A stretch of 64,000 nt of DNA from Lacticaseibacillus porcinae (GTDB lineage: Bacteria; Bacillota; Bacilli; Lactobacillales; Lactobacillaceae), in the NCBI RefSeq assembly GCF_003946305.1, contig NZ_RHNS01000007.1:62001-126000 (forward strand), written 5' to 3'. The notes beneath the pieces were generated by a model. It made no database searches, was not told the origin of the DNA, and was given only the letters and a program-made list of their open reading frames with translations. Position 1 is the first letter of the stretch. Every line of letters starts with the position of its first letter. Below, piece by piece: positions 21,554-32,968 of this stretch. The translations under genes were made by a program, and so were the position numbers.

Positions 21554-22480
21554 TTGACGCAATCGCTTGCCATTATCATTCCCTGTCATAACGAAGAAGA
21601 AAACGTGCCGCTGTTTTATCAAGCCGTGCAGCGGACTTTTGCTGAACTGCCCGACTACAAACCGATTTTTTGGTACATCAACGACGGCTCAGTCGACCGC
21701 ACACTCGCTGAGATCCAACAGCTGCAACTGACGGATCCTGATGTCCACTACATCGACTTCTCCCGCGGCTTCGGCAAAGAAGCTGGCATGTACGCCGGCT
21801 TGCAAAATGCGAAAGCCGACCTGTACACGATCATGGATGCCGACTTGCAAGATCCGCCAGCCATGTTGAAAGACATGCTCGCAGGCATTCGCGAAGGCTA
21901 TGAAATGGTAGGCGCCGCGCGAATGGACCGGACTGGGGAGCCAGCGATGAGAAGTTTCTTCTCGAATATGTTCTACAAAGTTATTAACAAGATCTCGAAA
22001 ACTGAAATCGTGCCTGGTGCTCGTGATTTCCGCGTGATGACGCCTAAGTACGTTAACGCAGTGCTGTCTTTGAGTGAACGCAATCGCTTCTCTAAAGGAA
22101 TTTTCGGTTGGGTCGGGTTTAAGTCCAAATATCTCCCCTATCAAAACGTTGAACGTGAACATGGTGAAACTAGCTGGAGCTTCGGTAGTTTGTTCCAATA
22201 CTCGCTGGATGGAATTATCGACTTCTCAGAAACGCCGTTGAACATTGTGTCATGGTTAGGGCTAACTTCATGCTTCTTGTCCTTGCTGGCGTTGATTTTC
22301 ATCGTAGTGCGTGCATTGTTCTGGGGTGGTTCCGTTGCAGGGTGGCCATCAATGGTATCCATCTTCTTGATGATTGGCGGGCTGCAGTTATTTGGGACTG
22401 GAATCTTAGGCAAATACATCGGCAAGATCTATCTCGAAATCAAGAACCGGCCGATTTATATTGCTAACGAAATCAAATAA
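21554..22480 (+). CDS. CsbB/GtrB-like glycosyltransferase (undecaprenyl-phosphate sugar synthase)
   Basis: 308 residues. GT2 domain in the first 210 residues: IIIPCHNEEENVPLF start, donor-binding DADLQDPP near 96 and GARDFRVM near 155, then two membrane helices (about 232-257 and 268-290). This DPM1-like layout is that of GtrB/CsbB enzymes, which load a sugar from a UDP-sugar onto undecaprenyl phosphate on the inner face. TTG start with GGAGG seven bases upstream. The GtrA flippase gene follows in convergent orientation. Confidence 0.88.
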   Translation: MTQSLAIIIPCHNEEENVPLFYQAVQRTFAELPDYKPIFWYINDGSVDRTLAEIQQLQLTDPDVHYIDFSRGFGKEAGMYAGLQNAKADLYTIMDADLQDPPAMLKDMLAGIREGYEMVGAARMDRTGEPAMRSFFSNMFYKVINKISKTEIVPGARDFRVMTPKYVNAVLSLSERNRFSKGIFGWVGFKSKYLPYQNVEREHGETSWSFGSLFQYSLDGIIDFSETPLNIVSWLGLTSCFLSLLALIFIVVRALFWGGSVAGWPSMVSIFLMIGGLQLFGTGILGKYIGKIYLEIKNRPIYIANEIK

Positions 22481-22482
22481 AC

Positions 22483-22530
22483 AAATATGGCGTCACACGA
22501 CTCAGTTGATGAGAGTGTAACGCCATATTT
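22483..22530. terminator. bidirectional terminator between csbB-like and gtrA genes
   Basis: Perfect 11-bp stem AAATATGGCGT / ACGCCATATTT plus an inner ACAC-like extension, with T-rich flanks on both strands; between convergent genes. Confidence 0.88.
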
Positions 22531-22546
22531 TTATTGTGGACTCGAA

Positions 22547-22990
22547 TCAAACGTGATCGGTAGGTTTGTTGCGAAAGATGATGAACTTGGAAAACGCATA
22601 GTTGGCAACGATGATAACAATCTGAGTCAAAATTTTTGCTACCATATTCGACCAGTGAATCGCATTGATGAACAGGAACATGCAAGCGTAATCGATACCC
22701 AATGAAATGATACGCGCAAACATGAACTTGGCGAATTCCCACACCAAAGAACCAAATGATTCCGTGTGTGAGTTGAAGACCCACAACTTGTTGGTGACAA
22801 AGGCAAATAAAACAGAAAGCAACCATGCCAAGAAATTAGATACTTGCCAGCTAATACCAATATGCGTTGCGCCAGCAAATACAACAATATTTACCACTGT
22901 AGTGAGACCGCCGAAAAAGACGTATGTGAATACGTCCCACAGATGATTTTCTTCAAGTAACGCCTTGCCTCGATTGAATAATTTGATCAA
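22547..22990 (-). CDS. GtrA-family membrane protein
   Basis: 147 residues, four hydrophobic segments at about 22-45, 50-68, 88-108 and 117-137, with FFGGLTTVVNIVVF and FLAWLLSVLFAFVTNKLWVF typical of GtrA. GtrA proteins are thought to flip undecaprenyl-phosphate-linked sugars across the membrane. Together with the CsbB-like enzyme and the GT-C protein upstream (23278-24837) it would form a three-component glycosylation system. Confidence 0.88.
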   Translation of the reverse strand: MIKLFNRGKALLEENHLWDVFTYVFFGGLTTVVNIVVFAGATHIGISWQVSNFLAWLLSVLFAFVTNKLWVFNSHTESFGSLVWEFAKFMFARIISLGIDYACMFLFINAIHWSNMVAKILTQIVIIVANYAFSKFIIFRNKPTDHV

Positions 22991-23277
22991 GAAAATACTC
23001 CTACCTTTTTGATTACTGGAGTCGATTATCCGCTGAAGTATATGTTAGGTCAACAAATCAAAAACAGTAAATCATCCTTGTCTACTGCTTCAAATTTTTG
23101 GCATTGCTTTTCGGTCATTCATTATTCCAGCCCTGATGCGGAATAAAGACGAGCATTCATGGAAGCGACTTACCTCCCGAGAATTAAGATTTTTTCGATA
23201 CCGGAAGGTTTGCGTCCTTCGACGTTAAATTGAATTTATCGCGCTTTTCACCAAGTTTCTCGGTAATGATCGGTATG

Positions 23278-24837
23278 TCAAACCGAATCGGCGTTTTGTT
23301 GAAGAATCAAAGTTCTTGCAAGCATCATTATCGCAATGGGGAATAGTATTAGGCTATATCGTGGATTTGCTTCCCAGATGAGCATGAACGCGAAATATCC
23401 ACTAATAAAAATTCCTCCAAGAAATAGAAGCGAGTCAGGATGTTTCAGCCCAAACACACAAGCCGCAATTATTGATATATAAATTAACAACTGTGCTATT
23501 GTCATAATGATATACAGTAATTTGCCGATATGATCACTAGTCAAAATCGAATCCGCTCGAATCTGATTGCGTGATGCTCTGAGCAGACTAAATGTCACTT
23601 TAGCGTCGCCGGACCCATACACAACGGAAATCTTGTTATTAATTGCTTCCAAAAGCTGAGAAAAATTCATGCTCGTTAGTCGCGTCTTATAAATTTTAAG
23701 CTGCTTCTTCTCGACACTCTTCTTTGAAAGCTGTTTATCATATAGCAGATGCCACGAATAATCCTGCTCACTCTTTTCATAGATTCCAACTGACCACAGT
23801 TGTTTCTGTTGTGGGTCCAGCCGCTTAGGAATAGGCGTATTATCGATTCCCATCATGACGTAATGCGTGTTAGGTTGTCCGAAGTTGGAGTCAGAATAAA
23901 CTCCACTCGAATTAATTGCAGCGTGCCAGCCAAGATTTCCAACGACTAAGAAAACCATCGGCACAATGGATAAAAGCCGCGTCTTTCCGTGAGTGGTTAA
24001 TGCCAGATACAGACTCAAAGCGATGATATAAATTAACATCGTTCCTTTGCCTATAAATCCAATAACTGCGAATACGTTTGTCCAGATAAAATTCCATCGG
24101 CGTGCACGAATTGGCTTGTGTTGATCCACAAATCCAGAAAAGAAGAATAACGATACAACTATGAAAAATAATGCTAATGTATCCGTATATGCGAGAACAG
24201 AATGCAAAGTCAGTTGAATTGCAAAGAAGTATATCTGTACCAGCAACAAGGCTTGTACATTGTTCAATTTCAGGCGACGGAGGGTTTTAAATAATAAAAC
24301 AATGGTCGCAGCGTGAATCATAAAAAAAGCGCTAACGGTTGCACAAAAGTTTGAGCCAAATAAAGCCATGATGAGACGATAGATCAGTGCAAGGAACATA
24401 TTTTGTGGATTTGCATAAAAATATTGATCAATACCGCCGTTTTTCCACGGATTAATTTGATGGAAATTCGTCATCCATCGATAGACAATTCCAGAATCAT
24501 CCACAAGATGGTCGTATCCTAGCTTACGCAGAAAGTAATGTGTGCCCACACTAAGCACTAGAATTTCAATTATTAGTAGAAAAAACGCACACTTATCGCT
24601 CATCTTATATTTCCGAGCAACATGACCTAATATCCACAAGACAACGATCAGTACTAATGCAATAAAGAACGAAAGCCATCCAATTCGACCCACCGTTTGA
24701 AAAGTATTCTCACGTCTAAAAATTCCATATAGTGAGCCCATTCGATAATTTACTAAAACACTCATCAAGGACCAAATCGTCACAACATATGTAGTCAATA
24801 AAAAAAACTGCTGAATTCTAAAAGATATACCCTTCAT
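23278..24837 (-). CDS. multi-pass membrane glycosyltransferase (GT-C/GT39-like)
   Basis: 519 residues with about 11-13 membrane segments. The first outside loop carries acidic residues (YDHLVDDSGIVYRW near 93-106), as expected of GT-C enzymes that take a sugar from a lipid carrier outside the cell; an FWxxx-like family motif is not clear. AAGGGGG lies five bases before the ATG at 24837; an in-frame ATG seven codons upstream would overlap it. Base composition is AT-rich compared with the flanks, suggesting acquisition. Likely works with gtrA/csbB-like genes nearby, or it decorates the EPS. Confidence 0.7.
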   Translation of the reverse strand: MKGISFRIQQFFLLTTYVVTIWSLMSVLVNYRMGSLYGIFRRENTFQTVGRIGWLSFFIALVLIVVLWILGHVARKYKMSDKCAFFLLIIEILVLSVGTHYFLRKLGYDHLVDDSGIVYRWMTNFHQINPWKNGGIDQYFYANPQNMFLALIYRLIMALFGSNFCATVSAFFMIHAATIVLLFKTLRRLKLNNVQALLLVQIYFFAIQLTLHSVLAYTDTLALFFIVVSLFFFSGFVDQHKPIRARRWNFIWTNVFAVIGFIGKGTMLIYIIALSLYLALTTHGKTRLLSIVPMVFLVVGNLGWHAAINSSGVYSDSNFGQPNTHYVMMGIDNTPIPKRLDPQQKQLWSVGIYEKSEQDYSWHLLYDKQLSKKSVEKKQLKIYKTRLTSMNFSQLLEAINNKISVVYGSGDAKVTFSLLRASRNQIRADSILTSDHIGKLLYIIMTIAQLLIYISIIAACVFGLKHPDSLLFLGGIFISGYFAFMLIWEANPRYSLILFPIAIMMLARTLILQQNADSV

Positions 24838-24969
24838 TTCAACCCCCTTATGCTTCATCGCTTATATGTGGATAAGCTTTGCAACGCAAGTAGCGTGAAA
24901 CAATATCCTTGCAGTCTAATTGAACCTGACATTAAATACTTTCCACCTTGCTTTATTCTTCTACACTTT

Positions 24970-25812
24970 TCAATCGTTAATCTCTGCCATAAACTCATGC
25001 AGCGCATCTTGCCAAGTTGGCAATTCAAACCCAGTCGCTTTGGTCTTAGACAGATCCAAGATTGAATGCCGTGGTCGCCATGCTTTTTGAGGATATTCCG
25101 CAGAAGTGACAGGCAAGACTTTGGTATCAGTATCCTTCAAAATCTCAGTGGCAAATTCATACCAGTTACATGAGTTATCTTCAGACAAGTGGTAGATGCC
25201 ATATTCAAGCTTTTGATCAATGGCAAAAGTCATGAATTCTGCCAAGGTCTTAGTCCATGAAGGACGACCGTATTGATCGTTCACCACAGTCAAAGTGTCA
25301 TGCGTCTTGGCGAGGTTCAACATGGTGTAAACAAAGTTGTGGCCATATTCACCAAAGACCCAGCTGGTGCGAATGATGTAGAACTTCTTGGCATACTTTT
25401 GCACGGCAAGTTCGCCTTCATACTTGGTGCGGCCGTATTCGTTGCGAGGCGCTGGCTTGTGGTCAACGGTATATAATTCGTCAGAATCACCATCAAAGAC
25501 ATAGTCAGTGGAGATGTAAACCAACGTAGCGTCGTTTTCACCGGCAGCGACAGCGAGGTTCTTAGTGCCGTCAACGTTGACTTTTTGGTTGATGGCTTTG
25601 CCTTCGTCTTCGGCTTTATCAACTGCAGTGTACGCTGCACAGTGATAAATCACGTCAGGTTGGAAATCTTTAACATAGGCGTTAACAGCGTCTGCGTCGG
25701 TGATATCCAGTTCCTTAGAATCGGTCGCACGGTAGTCAAGGCCACGACTGTCGAGTAAGTGACGTAATTCAGTACCGAGTTGACCGTTGGCACCAGTGAT
25801 CAAAATTTTCAT
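24970..25812 (-). CDS. rmlD: dTDP-4-dehydrorhamnose reductase
   Basis: 280 residues. NADPH-binding GANGQLG near residue 7, YISTDYVFDG near 100 and the catalytic YGRTK near 127. RmlD makes dTDP-L-rhamnose in the last step of the pathway. The ATG at 25812 follows AAGGAG by ten bases; the upstream in-frame ATG gives an Arg-rich extension that includes the ribosome site. Last gene of rmlACBD. Confidence 0.95.
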   Translation of the reverse strand: MKILITGANGQLGTELRHLLDSRGLDYRATDSKELDITDADAVNAYVKDFQPDVIYHCAAYTAVDKAEDEGKAINQKVNVDGTKNLAVAAGENDATLVYISTDYVFDGDSDELYTVDHKPAPRNEYGRTKYEGELAVQKYAKKFYIIRTSWVFGEYGHNFVYTMLNLAKTHDTLTVVNDQYGRPSWTKTLAEFMTFAIDQKLEYGIYHLSEDNSCNWYEFATEILKDTDTKVLPVTSAEYPQKAWRPRHSILDLSKTKATGFELPTWQDALHEFMAEIND

Positions 25813-25872
25813 ATGAATTGTTCTCCTTCGACGAAAAAGCGAAGCCAAGCGCTTCGCTTTTTGTAGTGACGA

Positions 25873-27473
<1,601 letters not shown>

Positions 27474-27475
27474 GA

Positions 27476-28351
27476 TTATTTGGCCTCCTGCTTAACCAGT
27501 TGTAATAAGTATTGCCCGTATTCAGTCTTCTTCAACGGCTGAGCGAGTTTTTCGACTTGTTTGATATCGATATAGCCCATGCGATAGGCAATTTCTTCCA
27601 AGCATGAAATCTGCAAGTTCTGTCGGTGTTGAATGGAAGCGATGAACGCAGAAGCTTCTTGAAGTGACTCATGCGTCCCGGTATCCAACCAGGCAAACCC
27701 GCGGCCTAACAATTCAACATCCAACTGATCCCGACGCAAGTATTCTTGGTTGATGTCTGTAATTTCAAGTTCACCACGTGCAGAAGGTTTGATGTTCTTC
27801 GCGATTTCAACAACGTCGTTATCGTAGAAGTACAAACCCGTTACAGCGTAGTTCGAAGCGGGATGTTCCGGCTTTTCAATGATGGACTTGGCATGCATGT
27901 TTTCATCGAAGTCCACAACGCCAAAGCGTTCTGGATCGTTGACGTGATACCCAAAGACTGTCGCACCAACTGGCTTAGAAGCAGCGCGTTGTAACATCTT
28001 CGACAAGCCGCCACCATAAAAGACGTTATCGCCTAAGATCAAGCATACAGAATCATCCCCGATGAAGTCTGCGGCTAAGATGAAGGCTTCAGCCAAGCCA
28101 TTCGGATGTTCTTGGACTTTATATTCAAGGTTCAGGCCTAATTCATGACCATCGCCAAATAATTCTTCAAACCGTGGTAAGTCTTTAGGCGTTGAAATCA
28201 ACATGATGTCTTTGATTCCCGCCAACATTAACGTGGACATTGGATAGTAGATCATCGGTTTGTCATAGATCGGGATCAATTGCTTTGAAATTGCCCGAGT
28301 GATTGGATACAAACGCGTGCCGGACCCACCGGCTAGGATAATACCTTTCAA
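27476..28351 (-). CDS. rmlA: glucose-1-phosphate thymidylyltransferase
   Basis: 291 residues. Nucleotidyltransferase signature [12 protein letters not shown] at 8-19, then [17 protein letters not shown] and [10 protein letters not shown]. Makes dTDP-glucose from dTTP and glucose-1-phosphate. TTG start with GGAGG seven bases upstream. First of rmlACBD, downstream of the flippase gene. Confidence 0.95.
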   Translation of the reverse strand: MKGIILAGGSGTRLYPITRAISKQLIPIYDKPMIYYPMSTLMLAGIKDIMLISTPKDLPRFEELFGDGHELGLNLEYKVQEHPNGLAEAFILAADFIGDDSVCLILGDNVFYGGGLSKMLQRAASKPVGATVFGYHVNDPERFGVVDFDENMHAKSIIEKPEHPASNYAVTGLYFYDNDVVEIAKNIKPSARGELEITDINQEYLRRDQLDVELLGRGFAWLDTGTHESLQEASAFIASIQHRQNLQISCLEEIAYRMGYIDIKQVEKLAQPLKKTEYGQYLLQLVKQEAK

Positions 28352-28440
28352 GAGAATTCCTCCACTGTTTTTATCTCAATGCCGACTACCAACAGATATT
28401 CCAATAGCCATTCAGACATCGATTAATTTCAATATAGAAT

Positions 28441-29871
28441 TTAACCGCGACGTTGCTTGATAAAACTCGTAACGAATCCTAAAACGATTCGAGGACGAAG
28501 TAAAAGCAAGGTCCCTGCGTATACAATTATACCAACTGCAACATCTGCTACCAGTGTTAATATGCTCCGGCCCAGCATAATATCCACAAGCTTGACACAA
28601 ATGAACATCAATAAACCTGCAGCGAAGTATTTCCATACTTCAGCAAACAAAGACTTAATAGAGATATCTTTTCGGACCGTGAAGATCTGATATGCCGTCA
28701 CAACTGATTCTGCAATAACGGTGCTGACGATTGCACCCATGGTATGCCACATTAAAATCAGTGGAATGTTCAAGATAATGTTGACGACTGATCCCAAAAT
28801 GACGGAAGTCGTGTAATCCTTCATCCGATTTGTAGGTAACAAATACTGAACGCCAATTGCATTTCCAATAGCGATTGGAATAACAACAATCGCCTCGACC
28901 GCCATCAAATTCGCAACAGGCATAAACTTTGCACTGAAGAAATAATACGTAAAAGTAGTGGAAACCGCGGAAATACCGAAAGCCAGTGGAAATGCGATCA
29001 CAAGGATCAAATGCATAGTCGTAATCAAAGAACGTTTGACTGCATCGTGGTGGCCATTGGCAAAATTATTGGCCACGTGTGGCAACATCACTGTACCTGT
29101 GGCAGTTACGACTGCAAGTAGCATTTTGACAATTTTATCCGAATTATCGTAAAAGCCAGATGCCGTAACGTTGACTAAGAAGCCTAACATGGTTTTGTTC
29201 AGTTGCACATAAATTTGAATTGCGAGCTGTGGAATCAGCATCGCAATCGATGGCATAATATGTTGTCGAAAATCAAGTTGGCTGAGCTTCGGCAGATGAT
29301 GAACGTATTTCTTGAGATATGGCCAAAAAGTCAAGTTACCTAAGAACTGAGATCCGGCTAAGATACAAATATATAGTAATGTATCCCCAGAGTTCCGTAC
29401 CAAGGCGAAGATGAGCACCACAGATACAATTTTGACGAATGTGCTTCGCAAAACTGTGACTTTAAAGTTCTCCAGACCTTGGAAGAACCATGAAATATCC
29501 AATGCCGTACCAATTAAGGCAATACCCTGTCCAAGATAAAACAAGCGATACTTGCTTGACTGCCAAATAAAAATCAGATAAACGGCGGTAGAGATCCCGA
29601 TGAAGACGAACCTCAGAATTGCAAGTTCCCAGAAATACCGGGATAACTTATCCGGATCATCCCGCACGTATGCAGTGCCCCTGCTACCATAGAGATTAAT
29701 CCCTAAGCTACCAAGTAAGATAAAATATTGAACGACTGAGTTTGTGAATGCACTTGCGCCAACACCTGTAGGTCCAAGAACACGGTTAATGTATGGAACA
29801 GTGATTAATGGTACCAATAGAATAAATACTTGATAGCCAATGTTCCATAAATAATTCTTTAATACCTTCAT
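28441..29871 (-). CDS. polysaccharide flippase (Wzx-like)
   Basis: 476 residues, 12-14 membrane segments. Begins MKVLKNYLWNIGYQVFILLVP and contains PYINRVLGPTGVGASAF, both typical of the PST/MATE-like oligosaccharide flippases. It would move the undecaprenyl-linked EPS repeat unit to the outer face for the Wzy polymerase (35330-36379). The ATG at 29871 has GAGG six bases upstream; the ATG four codons earlier lacks a site. Confidence 0.9.
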   Translation of the reverse strand: MKVLKNYLWNIGYQVFILLVPLITVPYINRVLGPTGVGASAFTNSVVQYFILLGSLGINLYGSRGTAYVRDDPDKLSRYFWELAILRFVFIGISTAVYLIFIWQSSKYRLFYLGQGIALIGTALDISWFFQGLENFKVTVLRSTFVKIVSVVLIFALVRNSGDTLLYICILAGSQFLGNLTFWPYLKKYVHHLPKLSQLDFRQHIMPSIAMLIPQLAIQIYVQLNKTMLGFLVNVTASGFYDNSDKIVKMLLAVVTATGTVMLPHVANNFANGHHDAVKRSLITTMHLILVIAFPLAFGISAVSTTFTYYFFSAKFMPVANLMAVEAIVVIPIAIGNAIGVQYLLPTNRMKDYTTSVILGSVVNIILNIPLILMWHTMGAIVSTVIAESVVTAYQIFTVRKDISIKSLFAEVWKYFAAGLLMFICVKLVDIMLGRSILTLVADVAVGIIVYAGTLLLLRPRIVLGFVTSFIKQRRG

Positions 29872-29968
29872 TGAGTTCCTCAAATTTCTGCATTATATTT
29901 CGACAGCTATAATCCGATACCAGCAGCTTGTTTCAATGTTGGCTCATTAAGTCAGATGCCTGTCGAAA

Positions 29969-30865
29969 TCAGTTGTGACTGTATCGATTATGTCCAGTCA
30001 TACCGTCTACTTGGGCAACAAGTGGCATGATGCTACGATGCTTGAGCGACATCAGCACAGAAAAAGGTAATAGCTTTATCAAAAACCAGACGTACTGTCC
30101 GCGAGTATCCATACGCTTATTGAAAAGCACCAAGTTGCGCTTCATAAAATAACTTTGAATGCCACTTACTTTTCCGATCGAGCCATGAGGTTTGTGCAAC
30201 GCAAACAAATATGGGATGCACTGTACTTGAAAGTCTGCCCGCTTGAACTTCAAGCACCATTCAGTCTCTTCAAAGTTCAAAAAGTACGGCTCTGGAATCA
30301 TCCCGACTTGCTTGATGGCGCCCATTTGCACCATAAAGCATGCACCAATAATTGAATCAACATTGATTGGTTTGTCAATAGCGTCGGGCTTGACTAACGT
30401 AGAAAAGTGGACACGGCCAAGATATACCTTGCGCCCGTAGTCATTCGGACGATCCGGGATCTTCAACGCAGGGCTTGCAATAGCGCACTTTGGATGCGCG
30501 GACATATAGGCCCGAAGTCGATCGAACGTCGACTGCTCTACTCGTACATCACTATTCATGATCATCACGAAATCACTATTAAGTTCTGCAGCCCGCTTTA
30601 TTCCAACGTTATTGCCGTATGCATATCCGCCATTAAACCCAGTTTCAATGACCTCAGCACCTGACGTTAGCTTCGAGCGTAACTGGTGAAGTGAATCATC
30701 GGTTGACTGATTGTCTACTACCAAGATGTTGACATTAGTCAAATTCATTGCGATTAATTCGTTGGCTAGTTCGATGGTATCAGCGGCACTATTGTAATTA
30801 AGAATGATGAAAGAAACTGTTTTAAGCGCTGTGCTATCATGCGCAACTGCCTCATTTTGACTCAT
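29969..30865 (-). CDS. GT2 glycosyltransferase (rhamnosyltransferase-like)
   Basis: 298 residues, soluble GT-A fold: SFIILNYNSAADTIEL at the start, DNQSTDDS near 52, EVIETGFNGGYAYGNNVGIKRA and the donor motif MNSDVRV near 105. The FNGGYAYGNNVG pattern is common in rhamnosyltransferases, which suits a cluster with rmlACBD. Probably adds one sugar to the lipid-linked EPS unit inside the cell. Confidence 0.85.
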   Translation of the reverse strand: MSQNEAVAHDSTALKTVSFIILNYNSAADTIELANELIAMNLTNVNILVVDNQSTDDSLHQLRSKLTSGAEVIETGFNGGYAYGNNVGIKRAAELNSDFVMIMNSDVRVEQSTFDRLRAYMSAHPKCAIASPALKIPDRPNDYGRKVYLGRVHFSTLVKPDAIDKPINVDSIIGACFMVQMGAIKQVGMIPEPYFLNFEETEWCLKFKRADFQVQCIPYLFALHKPHGSIGKVSGIQSYFMKRNLVLFNKRMDTRGQYVWFLIKLLPFSVLMSLKHRSIMPLVAQVDGMTGHNRYSHN

Positions 30866-30889
30866 TGCAATGCTCCTATCTTGGTAATC

Positions 30890-31867
30890 TTAGGCAAGTC
30901 CATATTTATTCTTTTTTTGCATCTGCACCAGATATCGATATAATCGCTGGCTCACAAGTAACGCAATAACTGAGAGTTTACGACTACGGGTAAATTCCTC
31001 TTCACGAAGGATAAAACCAATGTGGTGTTTAATGAATTTTACAACTTCGTAACGCGACGGAATGGACTGCCAATCAGGAGATTGAACAATCTTATCTAGC
31101 ACATAGAAGTAGGCACTACAAACGCGCATTCGTGCTAAATTGGTCAGGCGAGGATATTCATGCTGAATTCTTTTTTCATTGGCTTGCCAAACTTCAACAC
31201 TCGTCATATCAATTGCGGAAAATGGTCGAGTTGTGGCACTGCCACTATGACGGTTGTAAAAATACTTGTTAGCCGGATCATAAACGATTGTTTGTGCCTT
31301 ATGCAAATTATCTAAAAGCACTGCCGCATCTTCAGCAATCTTCCCGACTGGAAAAGTGACATCATCAAACAACTTAGCTCGGTAAATTCGATTTTGCACG
31401 TTCACTGAAATTGCTTTAGCACGCAAAATCAATTCCAGCGTTGCTTCAGGTGTTAACACCTTTGCCTCGGAATTCACGCTTGCATCTACATGCGATCCGC
31501 GCCGAACCTCGGTCATCCCACAAATGGAGATATCTGCGTGATGCGACTCTAGATTGTTGATCAAGAAACTGTACATATCTGGCGCAATATAATCATCAGA
31601 ATCCACAAATCCGATTAATTGACCCTCAACCATACTTAACCCAACGTTTCGAGCTGCACTCATCCCAGAATTCTGCTGATGTACGACTTTAACACGTAGG
31701 TCCTGTTCACTATATTGATCACAAATATTGCCGCTGGTATCTGTCGAACCATCATCAATCAAGAGCAATTCGAAGTCGGTAAAATCCTGCTTTAAAATCG
31801 AGTCAATACAACTCTTGAGATATCGTTCGACGTTATAAACGGGGACGATAATACTGAGCTTTGTCAA
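30890..31867 (-). CDS. GT2 glycosyltransferase
   Basis: 325 residues. LSIIVPVYNVERYLKSCIDS, DDGSTDTSG near 40, and GFVDSDDYIAPDMY near 90 give the GT-A donor and acceptor loops; the C-terminal 100 residues are helical with basic residues. TTG start with AAGGAG six bases upstream. Part of EPS unit assembly; sugar not predictable. Confidence 0.88.
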   Translation of the reverse strand: MTKLSIIVPVYNVERYLKSCIDSILKQDFTDFELLLIDDGSTDTSGNICDQYSEQDLRVKVVHQQNSGMSAARNVGLSMVEGQLIGFVDSDDYIAPDMYSFLINNLESHHADISICGMTEVRRGSHVDASVNSEAKVLTPEATLELILRAKAISVNVQNRIYRAKLFDDVTFPVGKIAEDAAVLLDNLHKAQTIVYDPANKYFYNRHSGSATTRPFSAIDMTSVEVWQANEKRIQHEYPRLTNLARMRVCSAYFYVLDKIVQSPDWQSIPSRYEVVKFIKHHIGFILREEEFTRSRKLSVIALLVSQRLYRYLVQMQKKNKYGLA

Positions 31868-31901
31868 AGTTTTCTCCTTTGGTGATGATTTCTGATGTCA
31901 A

Positions 31902-32960
31902 TTAGTCTTCGCGAGCTTGAAGAATCCGGACGGTATGCCGTAAGGCGGTTTTAAGGTCATACTGTGCTTGCCAGCCCAAAGCATTTAATTTCGAAGCATC
32001 AAGGAGTGCTTTCGTCGCTTTCGAGAATCCGGCAGTTTCAACTTTGTCTGGTAACTGCATGATCACTGATTTTCCAGAGATTTCTGCCAAAGTCGTGGCC
32101 AGTTGTTTCAGTGTCGTATCTAAAGCAGGCACAGCAACGTTATATGCTTCACCTGAGACACCTTCAGTCATCAAGAACAGCAACGCAGACACAACGTCAG
32201 CAACATAAGCGTACGAATAATTCTGATGTCCATCACTCTTCAAGACGATATCTTGTTCATGCACAGCATTGAGAATGAATTGTGATGACGCCTTTGAGTC
32301 GTTGAGACGCATCGTTGGTCCAAAGATGCGGCATAATCGTGGAATCACGATATCTAAATCATATTTAGCAATATAAGCCTGACACAGTGCTTCACTTACT
32401 CGTTTACTTTCTGGATAACCTGCACGAAGCGTATTAGAATCCAAATATCCAGAATACGATTCGTCGAATTTTTCAACATCTCCGCGGTTTTCCCCATATA
32501 CTTCAACGCTTGAGAGGAACATCACTCGTGTCGTCGGGTGTTTGACGACGTGTTCGAGGACATTTTGAGTGCCCATCAAATTCGTCATGATGGTGCCGAC
32601 AGGATCAGTCGCATAGGCTCTTGGATGTGTATTGCTGGCTGCATGCAAGATATAATCCGTATCAAGATTTTCTGGTAATGGCTGAGTCACATCGCCAACT
32701 ACGAGATCAAACAAGGATGAATCCATGTATTCACCAAATCGTTCAACCAAATGTTCGCGACTTCTGCCCATTGCATAAATGTGAATGTTCGCATTTTCAG
32801 AGGTGTTTCGTTTCATCAATACGTCAATCAGAAATGACCCAACCATTCCGGAAGCGCCAATCACTAAAAAAGAATGCCCATCAATAGCATTCCATTTTTG
32901 ATGACTATTGAGAACGTTCTCTAAATCAGTTTGATAAAAAGCGTTCTGAGTTAACATCAT
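31902..32960 (-). CDS. NAD-dependent epimerase/dehydratase (SDR)
   Basis: 352 residues. Extended SDR with GASGMVGSF near 34, a YGENRGDVEKFDES segment after SSVEVYG near 150 and YPESKR (YxxxK) near 178. It follows the IspD-like gene by eight bases. SDR proteins in this position are thought to make or modify the CDP- or UDP-linked sugar or polyol; the substrate is not evident. Second ATG (32957) has slightly better spacing to the GGAG site than the first. Confidence 0.82.
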   Translation of the reverse strand: MMLTQNAFYQTDLENVLNSHQKWNAIDGHSFLVIGASGMVGSFLIDVLMKRNTSENANIHIYAMGRSREHLVERFGEYMDSSLFDLVVGDVTQPLPENLDTDYILHAASNTHPRAYATDPVGTIMTNLMGTQNVLEHVVKHPTTRVMFLSSVEVYGENRGDVEKFDESYSGYLDSNTLRAGYPESKRVSEALCQAYIAKYDLDIVIPRLCRIFGPTMRLNDSKASSQFILNAVHEQDIVLKSDGHQNYSYAYVADVVSALLFLMTEGVSGEAYNVAVPALDTTLKQLATTLAEISGKSVIMQLPDKVETAGFSKATKALLDASKLNALGWQAQYDLKTALRHTVRILQARED

Positions 32961-32968
32961 AGCTCTCC

